From positions 1 through 53,028 of IMG/VR virus record IMGVR_UViG_3300036466_000505: a DNA stretch of 53,028 nt; one strand, 5' to 3'. Position 1 is the first letter of the stretch. Each line of letters starts with the position of its first letter. Positions 1 through 7,645 of this stretch are shown here, in pieces. The position numbers and the translations under genes are program-made. Source of the DNA: a virus. The notes under the pieces are model-generated. The model did not search any database and was not told where the DNA came from. It saw nothing but the letters and a program-made list of their open reading frames with translations.

Positions 1-127
1 CTGGATACCGAGACCTGGATACCGGCCCCGGACGATATGCAGGGGCTTATTCTGACGTCAGGCGGAATCGCCGTGGGGTTTTCGGGTAAAGAACTGTATC
101 TGTCCGAGCCGTTTGTCATGTATGCCT
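1..127. repeat. terminal direct repeat, copy 1 (circular overlap)
   Basis: Bases 1-127 are identical to 52902-53028, by direct comparison of the first and last lines. An open reading frame continues in phase across the join, so the real molecule is circular or circularly permuted, about 52,901 bp long. An exact 127-base overlap is the size of a common assembler k-mer, so this is more likely an assembly overlap than a biological terminal repeat. Confidence 0.9.
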
Positions 128-918
128 ATCCGGAAGGGTTTCGGCAGGTGGTGGATTACGACATTGTCGGTCTGGGATACTCCGGGTCCACAGTGTTCGT
201 GCTGACCACGGAAAAGCCTTACATCATGTCCGGGGTGTCCCCGGAAACCATGACCCTGCAAAAGGGCAGCTTTCCCCAGGCGTGTGTGTCCAGGCGGTCC
301 ATTGTGAACATCCCGGGCGGCTGCGTGTACGCCTCCCCGGACGGGTTGGTTATGCTTGATACCTCTGGAAACTGCCCGGTGCTGACCGAACAGGTGTACA
401 CAAAAGAGCAGTGGGCCGCGCTGGATCTGTCAAACATGATCGGGGCCTATTTTGATCGGAAGTATTATGCGTTCTTTTCCGGCGAAACCACGGCCCTGGT
501 ATTTGACCTGGATGCAGGAGCGGTCCGGCGGCTTTCCATCGGCGCTCCCGTGTACGACGCCATCTACGATTCTGCCGACGACGCCCTGTATCTGCTGGTC
601 TATGACAGCGGATACAAGGTCTATTCTCTCGGCGCCGGGGACGTGCTGACATACGTGTACAAAACGCGGCGGTGCAGGACCCTTGTCGCCACAAACATGG
701 CCTGCGCCCGAATCTACGGGGACCAGTCCTCTCTTTCGCCTGTCACGTTTGAACTGCACTGCGATGGTGCCGTGAAGCACACCAGGGTTGTCACCGACGA
801 TACCCCGTTTCGGCTTCCCGGCGGATTCAGGACCAAGGATATCGCGGTGAGCGTGCAGGGGAAAACAAACATCACCTTGATCGAGCTGGCAACCTCAGTC
901 ACGGAACTCAAAGCATGA
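1..918 (+). CDS. phage virion structural protein, 3' part (gene crosses the window join)
   Basis: This is the C-terminal part of the gene that starts at 52203. Base 1 is the first base of a codon and the frame is open. Joining 52203-52901 to 1-918 gives about 538 residues. The protein is rich in short hydrophobic and aromatic strands with repeated blocks of the type VYDAIYDSADDALYLLVYD, which suggests a beta-propeller or beta-sandwich fold. I do not recognise the family by name. It lies between the DGR cluster and the tail fibre gene and is translationally coupled to the latter, because its stop overlaps the next ATG (ATGA, 915-918). A structural role in the tail or a fibre adaptor is inferred from position. 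Confidence 0.8.
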   Translation: MDTETWIPAPDDMQGLILTSGGIAVGFSGKELYLSEPFVMYAYPEGFRQVVDYDIVGLGYSGSTVFVLTTEKPYIMSGVSPETMTLQKGSFPQACVSRRSIVNIPGGCVYASPDGLVMLDTSGNCPVLTEQVYTKEQWAALDLSNMIGAYFDRKYYAFFSGETTALVFDLDAGAVRRLSIGAPVYDAIYDSADDALYLLVYDSGYKVYSLGAGDVLTYVYKTRRCRTLVATNMACARIYGDQSSLSPVTFELHCDGAVKHTRVVTDDTPFRLPGGFRTKDIAVSVQGKTNITLIELATSVTELKA

Positions 919-3569
919 GCAGATATCCATCCATTCCAGCCATCCCGGCAGACGCCACCCCGCAGCAACGAGCATGGATGCAGGCCGTGACCCAGGCGCT
1001 CCAGTCCGGCACCGGGGCTGTGCGCGGGGCGGACCGATTCCTGCGGATCTCGGACGTGGGCACCACCCTGCTGTCCGCAGACACGGCCACCTCCACCTCT
1101 CCGGCCTCCTCAACGGCCACGGGTCCGATCCCCAACCCCCCGTCCAATCTTGCGGTTGCGTCCACAGTCTATGGCGCCCGTCTGACCTGGGACTACCCGG
1201 AGAACGGGCTGGATGAAGTCTCTCATATAGAAGTCTGGACGCATAACGCCAATGCCCTGACCTCTGCCGCCCGGGTCGCCATCGTGACCAAGCCGGTGGC
1301 CGAGTTCCGGGATATCTGGGACGCCCCGTATGCGGATCATTACTACTGGATTCGGTGCGTGTCGTATGGTGGCAAATATTCGGCGTGGGTGCCCCGGGAG
1401 GAGATGGGGGGGATGCTGGTGACGGCCCAGGCATCCATCTCTGCCAAGATCGACGAGGCCATGGACATTCTTCAGGGCAACCTGACTGAAGACCAGCTTG
1501 TGCAGGACCTCGCCGCAGAGATCAACCTGATTTCCGCGCCGGAGACCGTGGAGCAGTCCGTAAATGCCAGGCTGGCCGAAGAGGCCCGTATCCGGTCGGA
1601 AGCCCTGGCTGCTGAGGCCGAGACCCGCGAACTCGGGATCACCCAGGAGCAGACCACCCGGCAGACCGAGACCGAGCGGCTGGACCGGGATCTGTACATC
1701 ATGCGGTCTGCCGTGGACAATGCCCAGGCCATGGTTCTGACGGAAGCAGAGGCCCGCGCGACCGGAGATGTGGCCAACGCAACGCTTTTGACCACCCTCC
1801 AGGCGTCCATCGACAGTACCACTTCCGTGCTGACCGAGGAACAGGGGGTACGGGCCGAGGCGGACAAGGCGTTGGCCTACCGTCTGGACAGTCTGGTTCT
1901 GGCTGCCGGGGACGGGATTGTGGAAATCGACTCCGAGATTGCCGCCCGAATCGCCGGTGACGACGCCCTGGCTTCCAGCATTCAAACCCTGGACACCAGG
2001 ATGGGGGACGCGGAATCGTCCATCGAGCAGGAGCAGACCGCCCGGACCACCAGCCTGGAGTCCGTGGCCCGGGATCTGTACATCGCCCGGACATCCATCG
2101 GCAACGCCCAGGGGCTCATCCAGAAGGAGTCTGCAATACGGGCCGACGAGGACCAGGTGGTCATCGACATGGTGAACACCGTGGACGCCAAAGTGGACAC
2201 CACGGCGGCGCTGCTGACCGAAGACATTCAGGTGGCCGCCACCAAGGCCGATGCGTCTGCCCGGTACGCCCGCACGCTCAAGGCTGAAACCGAGGCGACC
2301 ACCGCCGCGATCCAGCAGGATTTGGTCACCCAGACCGGCCCTGAAAGCGCCCTGGCAAAGTCCGTGGAAACCGTGCAGACCACGGTCGGGGAAAACACCG
2401 CCTCCATCGAGGACGCCGCCACCGCCATTGACGGCATCAAGGCCGAGCGGACCATGAAAGTGCAGGTCCGGGACGCAGACGGCAAGCTGGTGCTGGCCGG
2501 GATCGGGATGATCGCGGACGGCGAGACAGAACAGTCCGAGATCGTGCTCATGGCCAACGAATTGAGGATCGTTCAGCCCGACGGCACCGGCGCACTTCGC
2601 CAGCCGTTCACCGTGGGGATGGTGGACGGGGAATCTTTGGTCGGCATCGACGGTACCATGATGATCGACGGAAGCCTGCTGGCCAAAGCGATCAGCACGG
2701 ACCATGCCTTTATCGGCCACACATTGCAGAGCACAGATTATGACCCGGAAGCCGGTGCGGGATACAAAATCGACGGGCAGTCCGGAGAAGCGAATTTTTA
2801 CAACATGAGATTCCGCATCATGGACGGTGCTGCTGCGGCTGACGTGCGAAGTGATTTGAATGTGGCTGATGGCGCTACAGATGATTCAGGCATTTATTTC
2901 CCAGGCACAACAGAGGTTGATGGCGGGAAGATACGAACGAGGACGGTAAGTGCGGACAAAATAGAGTCAAACTCTCTTACGGCATCACAGATAGCGGCCA
3001 AGGCTGTCACGGCCGACAAAATAAACGTAACATCACTTTCGGCTATCAACGCAAATATTGGCATCGCTACAGCCGGAAGATTGCAAAACAGCGCAAACAC
3101 AAATTATATAAATTTAAATGCAGCAGGGACTAGTTCTTTTTTAAGGGTTGGCAATAATGTTGACATTCGGGCAGATGGGTCAGGTACTTTTGCTCGCACA
3201 CTTATAAGCGCGCCTAGAGTAGTTGCCAGCGGTATACGCGAAGGGCTATCTATAGATAATTACGGAAGTACGCTTATATATACGGGGATAAAAGCTCCTC
3301 AAACTACGTGGGGCAGCCCTCAATATAGTTCGTATATCGCAAGGGCAGGCGTTAAGGCTGCGTATCAAGATTCGTGGCCTTCTAGCGGGTATTACAAATG
3401 GTGGTACTTACGTACAGTTGTATACTTTCTGTCTGGAATCGGCCATTCGGGGGTTGTAACAAGCAGAGAAGGTGAAATTTATATAAAAGTTTATGTAGAC
3501 GGGCCAAATTCTCAATATGGATGTGACCATAATGTAACAAAAATTTGGTGGTCTTTATTGGAGGTTTAA
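915..3569 (+). CDS. tail fibre / host-specificity protein (J-tip-like)
   Basis: 884 residues, starting at an ATG that overlaps the previous stop. The N-terminus is followed at about residues 70-170 by a fibronectin-III-like segment (PPSNLAV...LTWDYPE). Then comes a long Ala/Glu/Thr-rich region of heptad character (about 180-510), probably a trimeric coiled coil. A block at about 515-640 (MKVQVRDADGKLVLAG, MIDGSLLAKAI, DHAFIGHTL) resembles the C-terminal domain of phage central fibre / J-like proteins. The last 250 residues are encoded by visibly AT-richer DNA (from about 2830) and include SADKIES/TADKIN repeats typical of fibre shafts, then a probable receptor-binding tip. The gene is followed two bases later by a small AT-rich partner gene. 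A receptor-recognition role is inferred. Confidence 0.8.
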   Translation: MSRYPSIPAIPADATPQQRAWMQAVTQALQSGTGAVRGADRFLRISDVGTTLLSADTATSTSPASSTATGPIPNPPSNLAVASTVYGARLTWDYPENGLDEVSHIEVWTHNANALTSAARVAIVTKPVAEFRDIWDAPYADHYYWIRCVSYGGKYSAWVPREEMGGMLVTAQASISAKIDEAMDILQGNLTEDQLVQDLAAEINLISAPETVEQSVNARLAEEARIRSEALAAEAETRELGITQEQTTRQTETERLDRDLYIMRSAVDNAQAMVLTEAEARATGDVANATLLTTLQASIDSTTSVLTEEQGVRAEADKALAYRLDSLVLAAGDGIVEIDSEIAARIAGDDALASSIQTLDTRMGDAESSIEQEQTARTTSLESVARDLYIARTSIGNAQGLIQKESAIRADEDQVVIDMVNTVDAKVDTTAALLTEDIQVAATKADASARYARTLKAETEATTAAIQQDLVTQTGPESALAKSVETVQTTVGENTASIEDAATAIDGIKAERTMKVQVRDADGKLVLAGIGMIADGETEQSEIVLMANELRIVQPDGTGALRQPFTVGMVDGESLVGIDGTMMIDGSLLAKAISTDHAFIGHTLQSTDYDPEAGAGYKIDGQSGEANFYNMRFRIMDGAAAADVRSDLNVADGATDDSGIYFPGTTEVDGGKIRTRTVSADKIESNSLTASQIAAKAVTADKINVTSLSAINANIGIATAGRLQNSANTNYINLNAAGTSSFLRVGNNVDIRADGSGTFARTLISAPRVVASGIREGLSIDNYGSTLIYTGIKAPQTTWGSPQYSSYIARAGVKAAYQDSWPSSGYYKWWYLRTVVYFLSGIGHSGVVTSREGEIYIKVYVDGPNSQYGCDHNVTKIWWSLLEV

Positions 3570-3570
3570 T

Positions 3571-3930
3571 ATGGGCAAGTTTTTTGGTCCAATGGTTGAA
3601 TATTGTTGGGATTTAGCGTGGACTTTTTCATTTAACAACTTAAGTTCCGAAGGCGCTGTTTATGATACCGTAGAACAGGAAGACGGTTCTATAAATACGG
3701 AAAGCTTTGAAGACATTAAATATAATCATAATATAATAGTACACATTGAACTGCAAGACGCCGAAAGAAACAAGGTGGACGTAAAGGAGTGTTCGGTAAG
3801 TATTGCGACCACAACAGAGATGCTTGACCTTACAGGAAAGCAGGACTTGGTTTTTTCAGAAGAATCGAAGAAGCTTGTGGCGGAAACTGTTGCAGTCTTA
3901 AAAGAACAGTTCGCTGGGTATGTAGCTTGA
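3571..3930 (+). CDS. small AT-rich protein after tail fibre, possible fibre chaperone
   Basis: 119 residues, ATG at 3571 with a good ribosome site (TTGGAGG) inside the end of the fibre gene. No family is recognised. Codon use is AT-rich like the 3' third of the fibre gene and unlike the genes on either side, so the two probably travelled together. Phage fibre genes are often followed by a small assembly chaperone; that role here is inference from position only. Confidence 0.65.
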   Translation: MGKFFGPMVEYCWDLAWTFSFNNLSSEGAVYDTVEQEDGSINTESFEDIKYNHNIIVHIELQDAERNKVDVKECSVSIATTTEMLDLTGKQDLVFSEESKKLVAETVAVLKEQFAGYVA

Positions 3931-3985
3931 TCAATACTACGCAGACTGCCTTGCAGTAAAAGAACGGTTTCCCAAGGAGTAGCCC

Positions 3986-5374
3986 ATGAAAATCACCACC
4001 CGCGCCGTCTTCGACATGACCGACCCCGCATTCTGGGACGGGGATATGCAGGATGCGTGCGTCGAGGAAGAGAGTTTTGAGTATGAAGGGGAGGTGGCCC
4101 TGTGTATGTCCATGCACGATGGTCCCGGAACGGATAGAGATAGTGACGGTGGGCTGGGTGATATGGGTGGAGGGAACGGAGGGAGCGACACCAGCTCCGA
4201 AACCCATGGCCGCAACAATTCCTATGGGGGGGCTTTTTCCGGGGCAAACGACTCCAGCTCGGAATATCATGGCCGCAACAATTCCTATGGGGGGGCTTTT
4301 TCCGGGGCAAACGACGCCAGCTCGGAATATCATGGCCGCAATAATTCTTACGGGGGTGCATTTTCCGGCGCGACCGGTACAGACCGGGCATGGAGCATAT
4401 CCCAAGGCTGGCACGACGTGTCAACCAGGGCCGTGAAGCCTTCTAGGCTCGGCGGGTTTATGACCACCTCCTACGGCTACCGGCATCCTGACGAGGCTGC
4501 CCGGCAGTATTCAGAGGCTCGCGCTCGGCAGAAGACGGATGCCAGGTCTATGATGTCGGAGATTCCGCAGCGGATCCAGTCCAAATGGGCCAACAACCCG
4601 GCCATGCAGGCCAGGCTGACCGATGCCCTGTCCGCCGGAAAGATCGGGGATCTGACCGCGGCCGGGGTGCTTTCCAGGGCTGAGGCCGAGCAGATGACCA
4701 ACACATTCGGCGGCGGGCTGGACCGGATCGGGCAGGCCGTGGGTATGGCCCCGGCTGATCTGGATATGCCGGAAGAAGCCTACGTGACCGGGCTGGACAA
4801 GGGGCTCATCGACCCGGACGGGAACCTGACCGGCAAGGGGGCGCTGACCACCTACGGCGGGCTGGCCGGACTGGCTGCCGGACCTGTGGCCGGAGCGATC
4901 ATGTCCGCCACAGGATCCCTTCCTGCCGCGCTGACCGGATATGCAGGGCTGCAGCTCGGGTCCGGGTATGCCCGGTCCAAGGGCATGGCCGGGTCTGCCA
5001 CGAGCGAAGCCCTCGGCATGGCCTCATCGCTGGCCGGGGCCCCGGGGATGATCACGGACAATCTGGCCCAGGCCGCGAATATGGCCGGGCTGGCCCGGGC
5101 CGCCAACTACGGGCAGGGCGAGCCCACCCGTACAGCCGGTCCTGAAACCAGGGACCCCGGGTCCGGTTCCGATGAAAACATGTTCGCGGACCTGACAACC
5201 TCCGGCCCGACCTCGGCCCCGGCGGCAGCAGCTGCCGCGAACGAGCCGAACAACTTCACCCTGTACAAAAACGCGCAGTCCGGCCCCGCGGCCTCGTCAG
5301 GGTCCGGGGCGACCGGGTTTCTGCCCGGGGTCTCCCCGGCTGTCTCCAACATGTTTGACGACCTTATGGTCTAG
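3986..5374 (+). CDS. probable internal virion / ejection protein with tandem repeats
   Basis: 462 residues, ATG preceded by AAGGAG. Residues about 69-131 contain three tandem 21-residue repeats built on the motif HGRNNSYGGAFSGAND. A charged helical region follows (about 170-270), then Gly/Ala-rich hydrophobic stretches (about 285-370: GLAGLAAGPVAGAIMSATG and similar) that look membrane-active, then a Pro/Ala/Ser-rich tail. It is the first of four consecutive genes with this composition, a layout like the internal core/ejection proteins (gp14-gp16) of short-tailed phages. Family not recognised; the ejection role is inferred. Confidence 0.7.
   Translation: MKITTRAVFDMTDPAFWDGDMQDACVEEESFEYEGEVALCMSMHDGPGTDRDSDGGLGDMGGGNGGSDTSSETHGRNNSYGGAFSGANDSSSEYHGRNNSYGGAFSGANDASSEYHGRNNSYGGAFSGATGTDRAWSISQGWHDVSTRAVKPSRLGGFMTTSYGYRHPDEAARQYSEARARQKTDARSMMSEIPQRIQSKWANNPAMQARLTDALSAGKIGDLTAAGVLSRAEAEQMTNTFGGGLDRIGQAVGMAPADLDMPEEAYVTGLDKGLIDPDGNLTGKGALTTYGGLAGLAAGPVAGAIMSATGSLPAALTGYAGLQLGSGYARSKGMAGSATSEALGMASSLAGAPGMITDNLAQAANMAGLARAANYGQGEPTRTAGPETRDPGSGSDENMFADLTTSGPTSAPAAAAAANEPNNFTLYKNAQSGPAASSGSGATGFLPGVSPAVSNMFDDLMV
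4191..4379 (+). repeat. three tandem 63-bp repeats inside the virion gene
   Basis: Units begin at 4191, 4254 and 4317, exactly 63 bp apart, each starting CCAGCTC. Units 1 and 2 are nearly identical and unit 3 has diverged at several third positions. The period is a multiple of three, so unit gain or loss keeps the frame. Confidence 0.9.
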
Positions 5375-5383
5375 GAGAAATGT

Positions 5384-6409
5384 ATGAGTATTTGGTCCAC
5401 AGTTATTGACACGGCCAAGAATATCGCCCCGATCGCGGCGGCCGGATATTCCATTTATTCCGGGCTGGAAGCCAACAACCGCGCCAATGACGCCTACAAC
5501 GTGGCCGCAGGATCCGCCAAGCAGCAGGACGCCATTGCCAAGGCCCAGTGGAATATTGCCAAGCCCCTGGCTGAAAAACAGGCCCAGGTGGATACGGCCA
5601 CGGCCGATGCCTATCTCGGCCTGCTGCCCGGGAACACCCAGGCAAAACAGCAGGGTCAGGCCAACGACCTGGCTGACCTGCGGCTGTACGGCCAGTACAT
5701 GCCCGGGCTCACGGAAAAGGCCTACCAGGGCCAGACCCAGGATATGAACGCGTATCTGGCCAATGCGGATACCAGGACCGCGACCATTGATCAGCAGTTC
5801 GGCAACCAGCTGGCCTCGGAACAGCTGGCCGGGCAGGGGATTACGGCCGCAGGCAATGATCTGGCCCAGTACGAGGCCAACCGGGGCATGGTCCAGGAGT
5901 TTTACGATCAGGCCCGGGACGGCCTCGATCCCACCCAGCAGGCCGACATGGCCGCAGCGGACATCGCCCAGGCATTCGGCAACCAGCAGGCCGCACAGCG
6001 CCGGGACATGTCTCGCATGGGCGTGAACCCCAATTCCGGGCGGTTTGCTGACCAGTCCCGCCTGAATGCCACGGCCCGGGCCGCGGCCACTGCCGGAGCC
6101 CGGACCAAGGCGCGTCAGGATACAAAGCAGCTGAACTTCTCCAGGCTGGGCGACGGGGTAAATGTCCTCAAGGGCATGGCCCCGTCCACGGGCATGGGCA
6201 CCTCGTTCACTCCCACGTCCCCGGCCGCGTCGGCCATCAGCCGGACCGGGCTGACGTCGCCCGACCTGAACACGTCCGGCGCAAATTCAGCCCTGTCCGG
6301 CTACGGGTCCAGCGGGTCCACCATGGCCTCCCTGGGCAACGCCGCGTCCAAGGCGGCCTCCTCGGATATGGCCGCCGGCGGATACCTTCTGAACATGGGC
6401 CTCAGCTAA
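5384..6409 (+). CDS. probable internal virion / ejection protein
   Basis: 341 residues, ATG 5384 preceded by AGGAGAAATGT. A short hydrophobic segment at about residues 13-28 (IAPIAAAGYSIYSGL) is followed by a long Ala/Gln-rich helical body and a Gly/Ser/Ala-rich C-terminus. This composition (one N-terminal hydrophobic helix, then a Gln/Ala coiled-coil) matches internal core proteins such as T7 gp14 in style, although no homology can be claimed by eye. It lies between two genes of the same character and is 9 bp from the previous stop. Confidence 0.7.
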   Translation: MSIWSTVIDTAKNIAPIAAAGYSIYSGLEANNRANDAYNVAAGSAKQQDAIAKAQWNIAKPLAEKQAQVDTATADAYLGLLPGNTQAKQQGQANDLADLRLYGQYMPGLTEKAYQGQTQDMNAYLANADTRTATIDQQFGNQLASEQLAGQGITAAGNDLAQYEANRGMVQEFYDQARDGLDPTQQADMAAADIAQAFGNQQAAQRRDMSRMGVNPNSGRFADQSRLNATARAAATAGARTKARQDTKQLNFSRLGDGVNVLKGMAPSTGMGTSFTPTSPAASAISRTGLTSPDLNTSGANSALSGYGSSGSTMASLGNAASKAASSDMAAGGYLLNMGLS

Positions 6410-6423
6410 CACGGGAGATCATA

Positions 6424-7614
6424 ATGGGATACACAGGCAGCGGAATGGGTGGACTGGTACAGGGATGGAGACAGGCGGACGCGGATCAGAAGGCCCAGGC
6501 CCGTAATGATTCGTATCTGAAAACCCAGACACTAAAACAGACCCAGGCCCAGCAGGGGATCGACGAATGGAACGCCGGGGCAGAAACCCGGGACATGAAA
6601 CGGGATTTTGAGAAGTCGAAAATGGTGGCCACCCAGGCCCTGCAGAGCATGACAAACATTCCGGACCAGCACTGGGGGGAGTTTCAGGCCAGGGCCTGGT
6701 CCGCTCTCCCGGTCCACGGCACGGTCCGGTTCGACCCCGAGCAGAACCGACTCATGGCCGAGGACGGGGAACCGGTCCCGAATCAGTCCCGGGAAGAGAT
6801 GGCGGACCTCCTGGCAAAATTTGCAGACCCGAACGCGTTTGTACAGATCAAGACCGCGGAACTGAAACGTAAAGAAACCCCGACCCAGTACGTGGATGCC
6901 CAGGGCAACGTGCGGACCATGAAACCCGGCGAGGCCGGGGCAGGCTGGAACCGCGTCGAAGACCGGGTCGCGGGACAGGGGCTGCAGAAGACACAGGCCG
7001 ATATCGATTCCACCAGGGCCCTGGAAGCGACCAGACAGGCCCAGCAGGAATACTACCGCCAGCAGCAGAACAAAGCCGGTCGCATCGATGTGGCCCCGGG
7101 GCACGTCGTGTACGGGCCGGGTGGACAGGAAATTGCCCGCGGGTTGCAGAAAGGGGGAAGCGGTTCCGGTGCGGGGGGAAAAGGATCGGGGGCCCCTCAG
7201 CCCTTTAACAAGCAGAACATTGAGCAGGCACTAGGGACCATGACGGAAGGGTTTATGCTTGCAAAGGGCTTTCAGAAGAAGTCTGTGTACAATCCTGATA
7301 CCGGGACAACGACCACGGAATTTGTTGACGCACAAGGCAATGTGGCCGATCTTCCCACGCTACAAAAAGCCGACAAAGTCGGTCGTCTGGCTGTAAATAT
7401 GTTGCAAACCGGACAGGCAAGTAATATAGTGCAGGCGCAGCAGATGGCAGAAAGAAAGCAAGAGGTTTTCGATACCGCCTCTACTGAATTCACTTCACGC
7501 ACAGGATTTTCCCCTCAACAAAAGCCTTCCGAATTCAAGCAGTTTTTGCTTGAATATTCACGCGGCCTTGATACGGGATACAGACAGCGTGTCCCCATAG
7601 GCAACCAAAGATAA
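6424..7614 (+). CDS. probable internal virion / ejection protein
   Basis: 396 residues, ATG 6424 preceded by GGGAGATC. The N-terminus is Gly-rich (MGYTGSGMGGLVQGWRQAD), the body is Gln/Ala-rich and coiled-coil-like (about 20-60 and 195-225), and a Gly/Ser linker at about 240-258 precedes a distinct C-terminal domain. The DNA encoding the C-terminal domain (from about 7200) is less GC-rich than the N-terminal part, hinting at domain exchange. Family not recognised. Being directly upstream of the giant polyvalent gene suggests it belongs to the DNA-ejection set. Confidence 0.7.
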   Translation: MGYTGSGMGGLVQGWRQADADQKAQARNDSYLKTQTLKQTQAQQGIDEWNAGAETRDMKRDFEKSKMVATQALQSMTNIPDQHWGEFQARAWSALPVHGTVRFDPEQNRLMAEDGEPVPNQSREEMADLLAKFADPNAFVQIKTAELKRKETPTQYVDAQGNVRTMKPGEAGAGWNRVEDRVAGQGLQKTQADIDSTRALEATRQAQQEYYRQQQNKAGRIDVAPGHVVYGPGGQEIARGLQKGGSGSGAGGKGSGAPQPFNKQNIEQALGTMTEGFMLAKGFQKKSVYNPDTGTTTTEFVDAQGNVADLPTLQKADKVGRLAVNMLQTGQASNIVQAQQMAERKQEVFDTASTEFTSRTGFSPQQKPSEFKQFLLEYSRGLDTGYRQRVPIGNQR

Positions 7615-7645
7615 CAGCAGGCCCCTTAACGGCCGGGAGTTGTGT

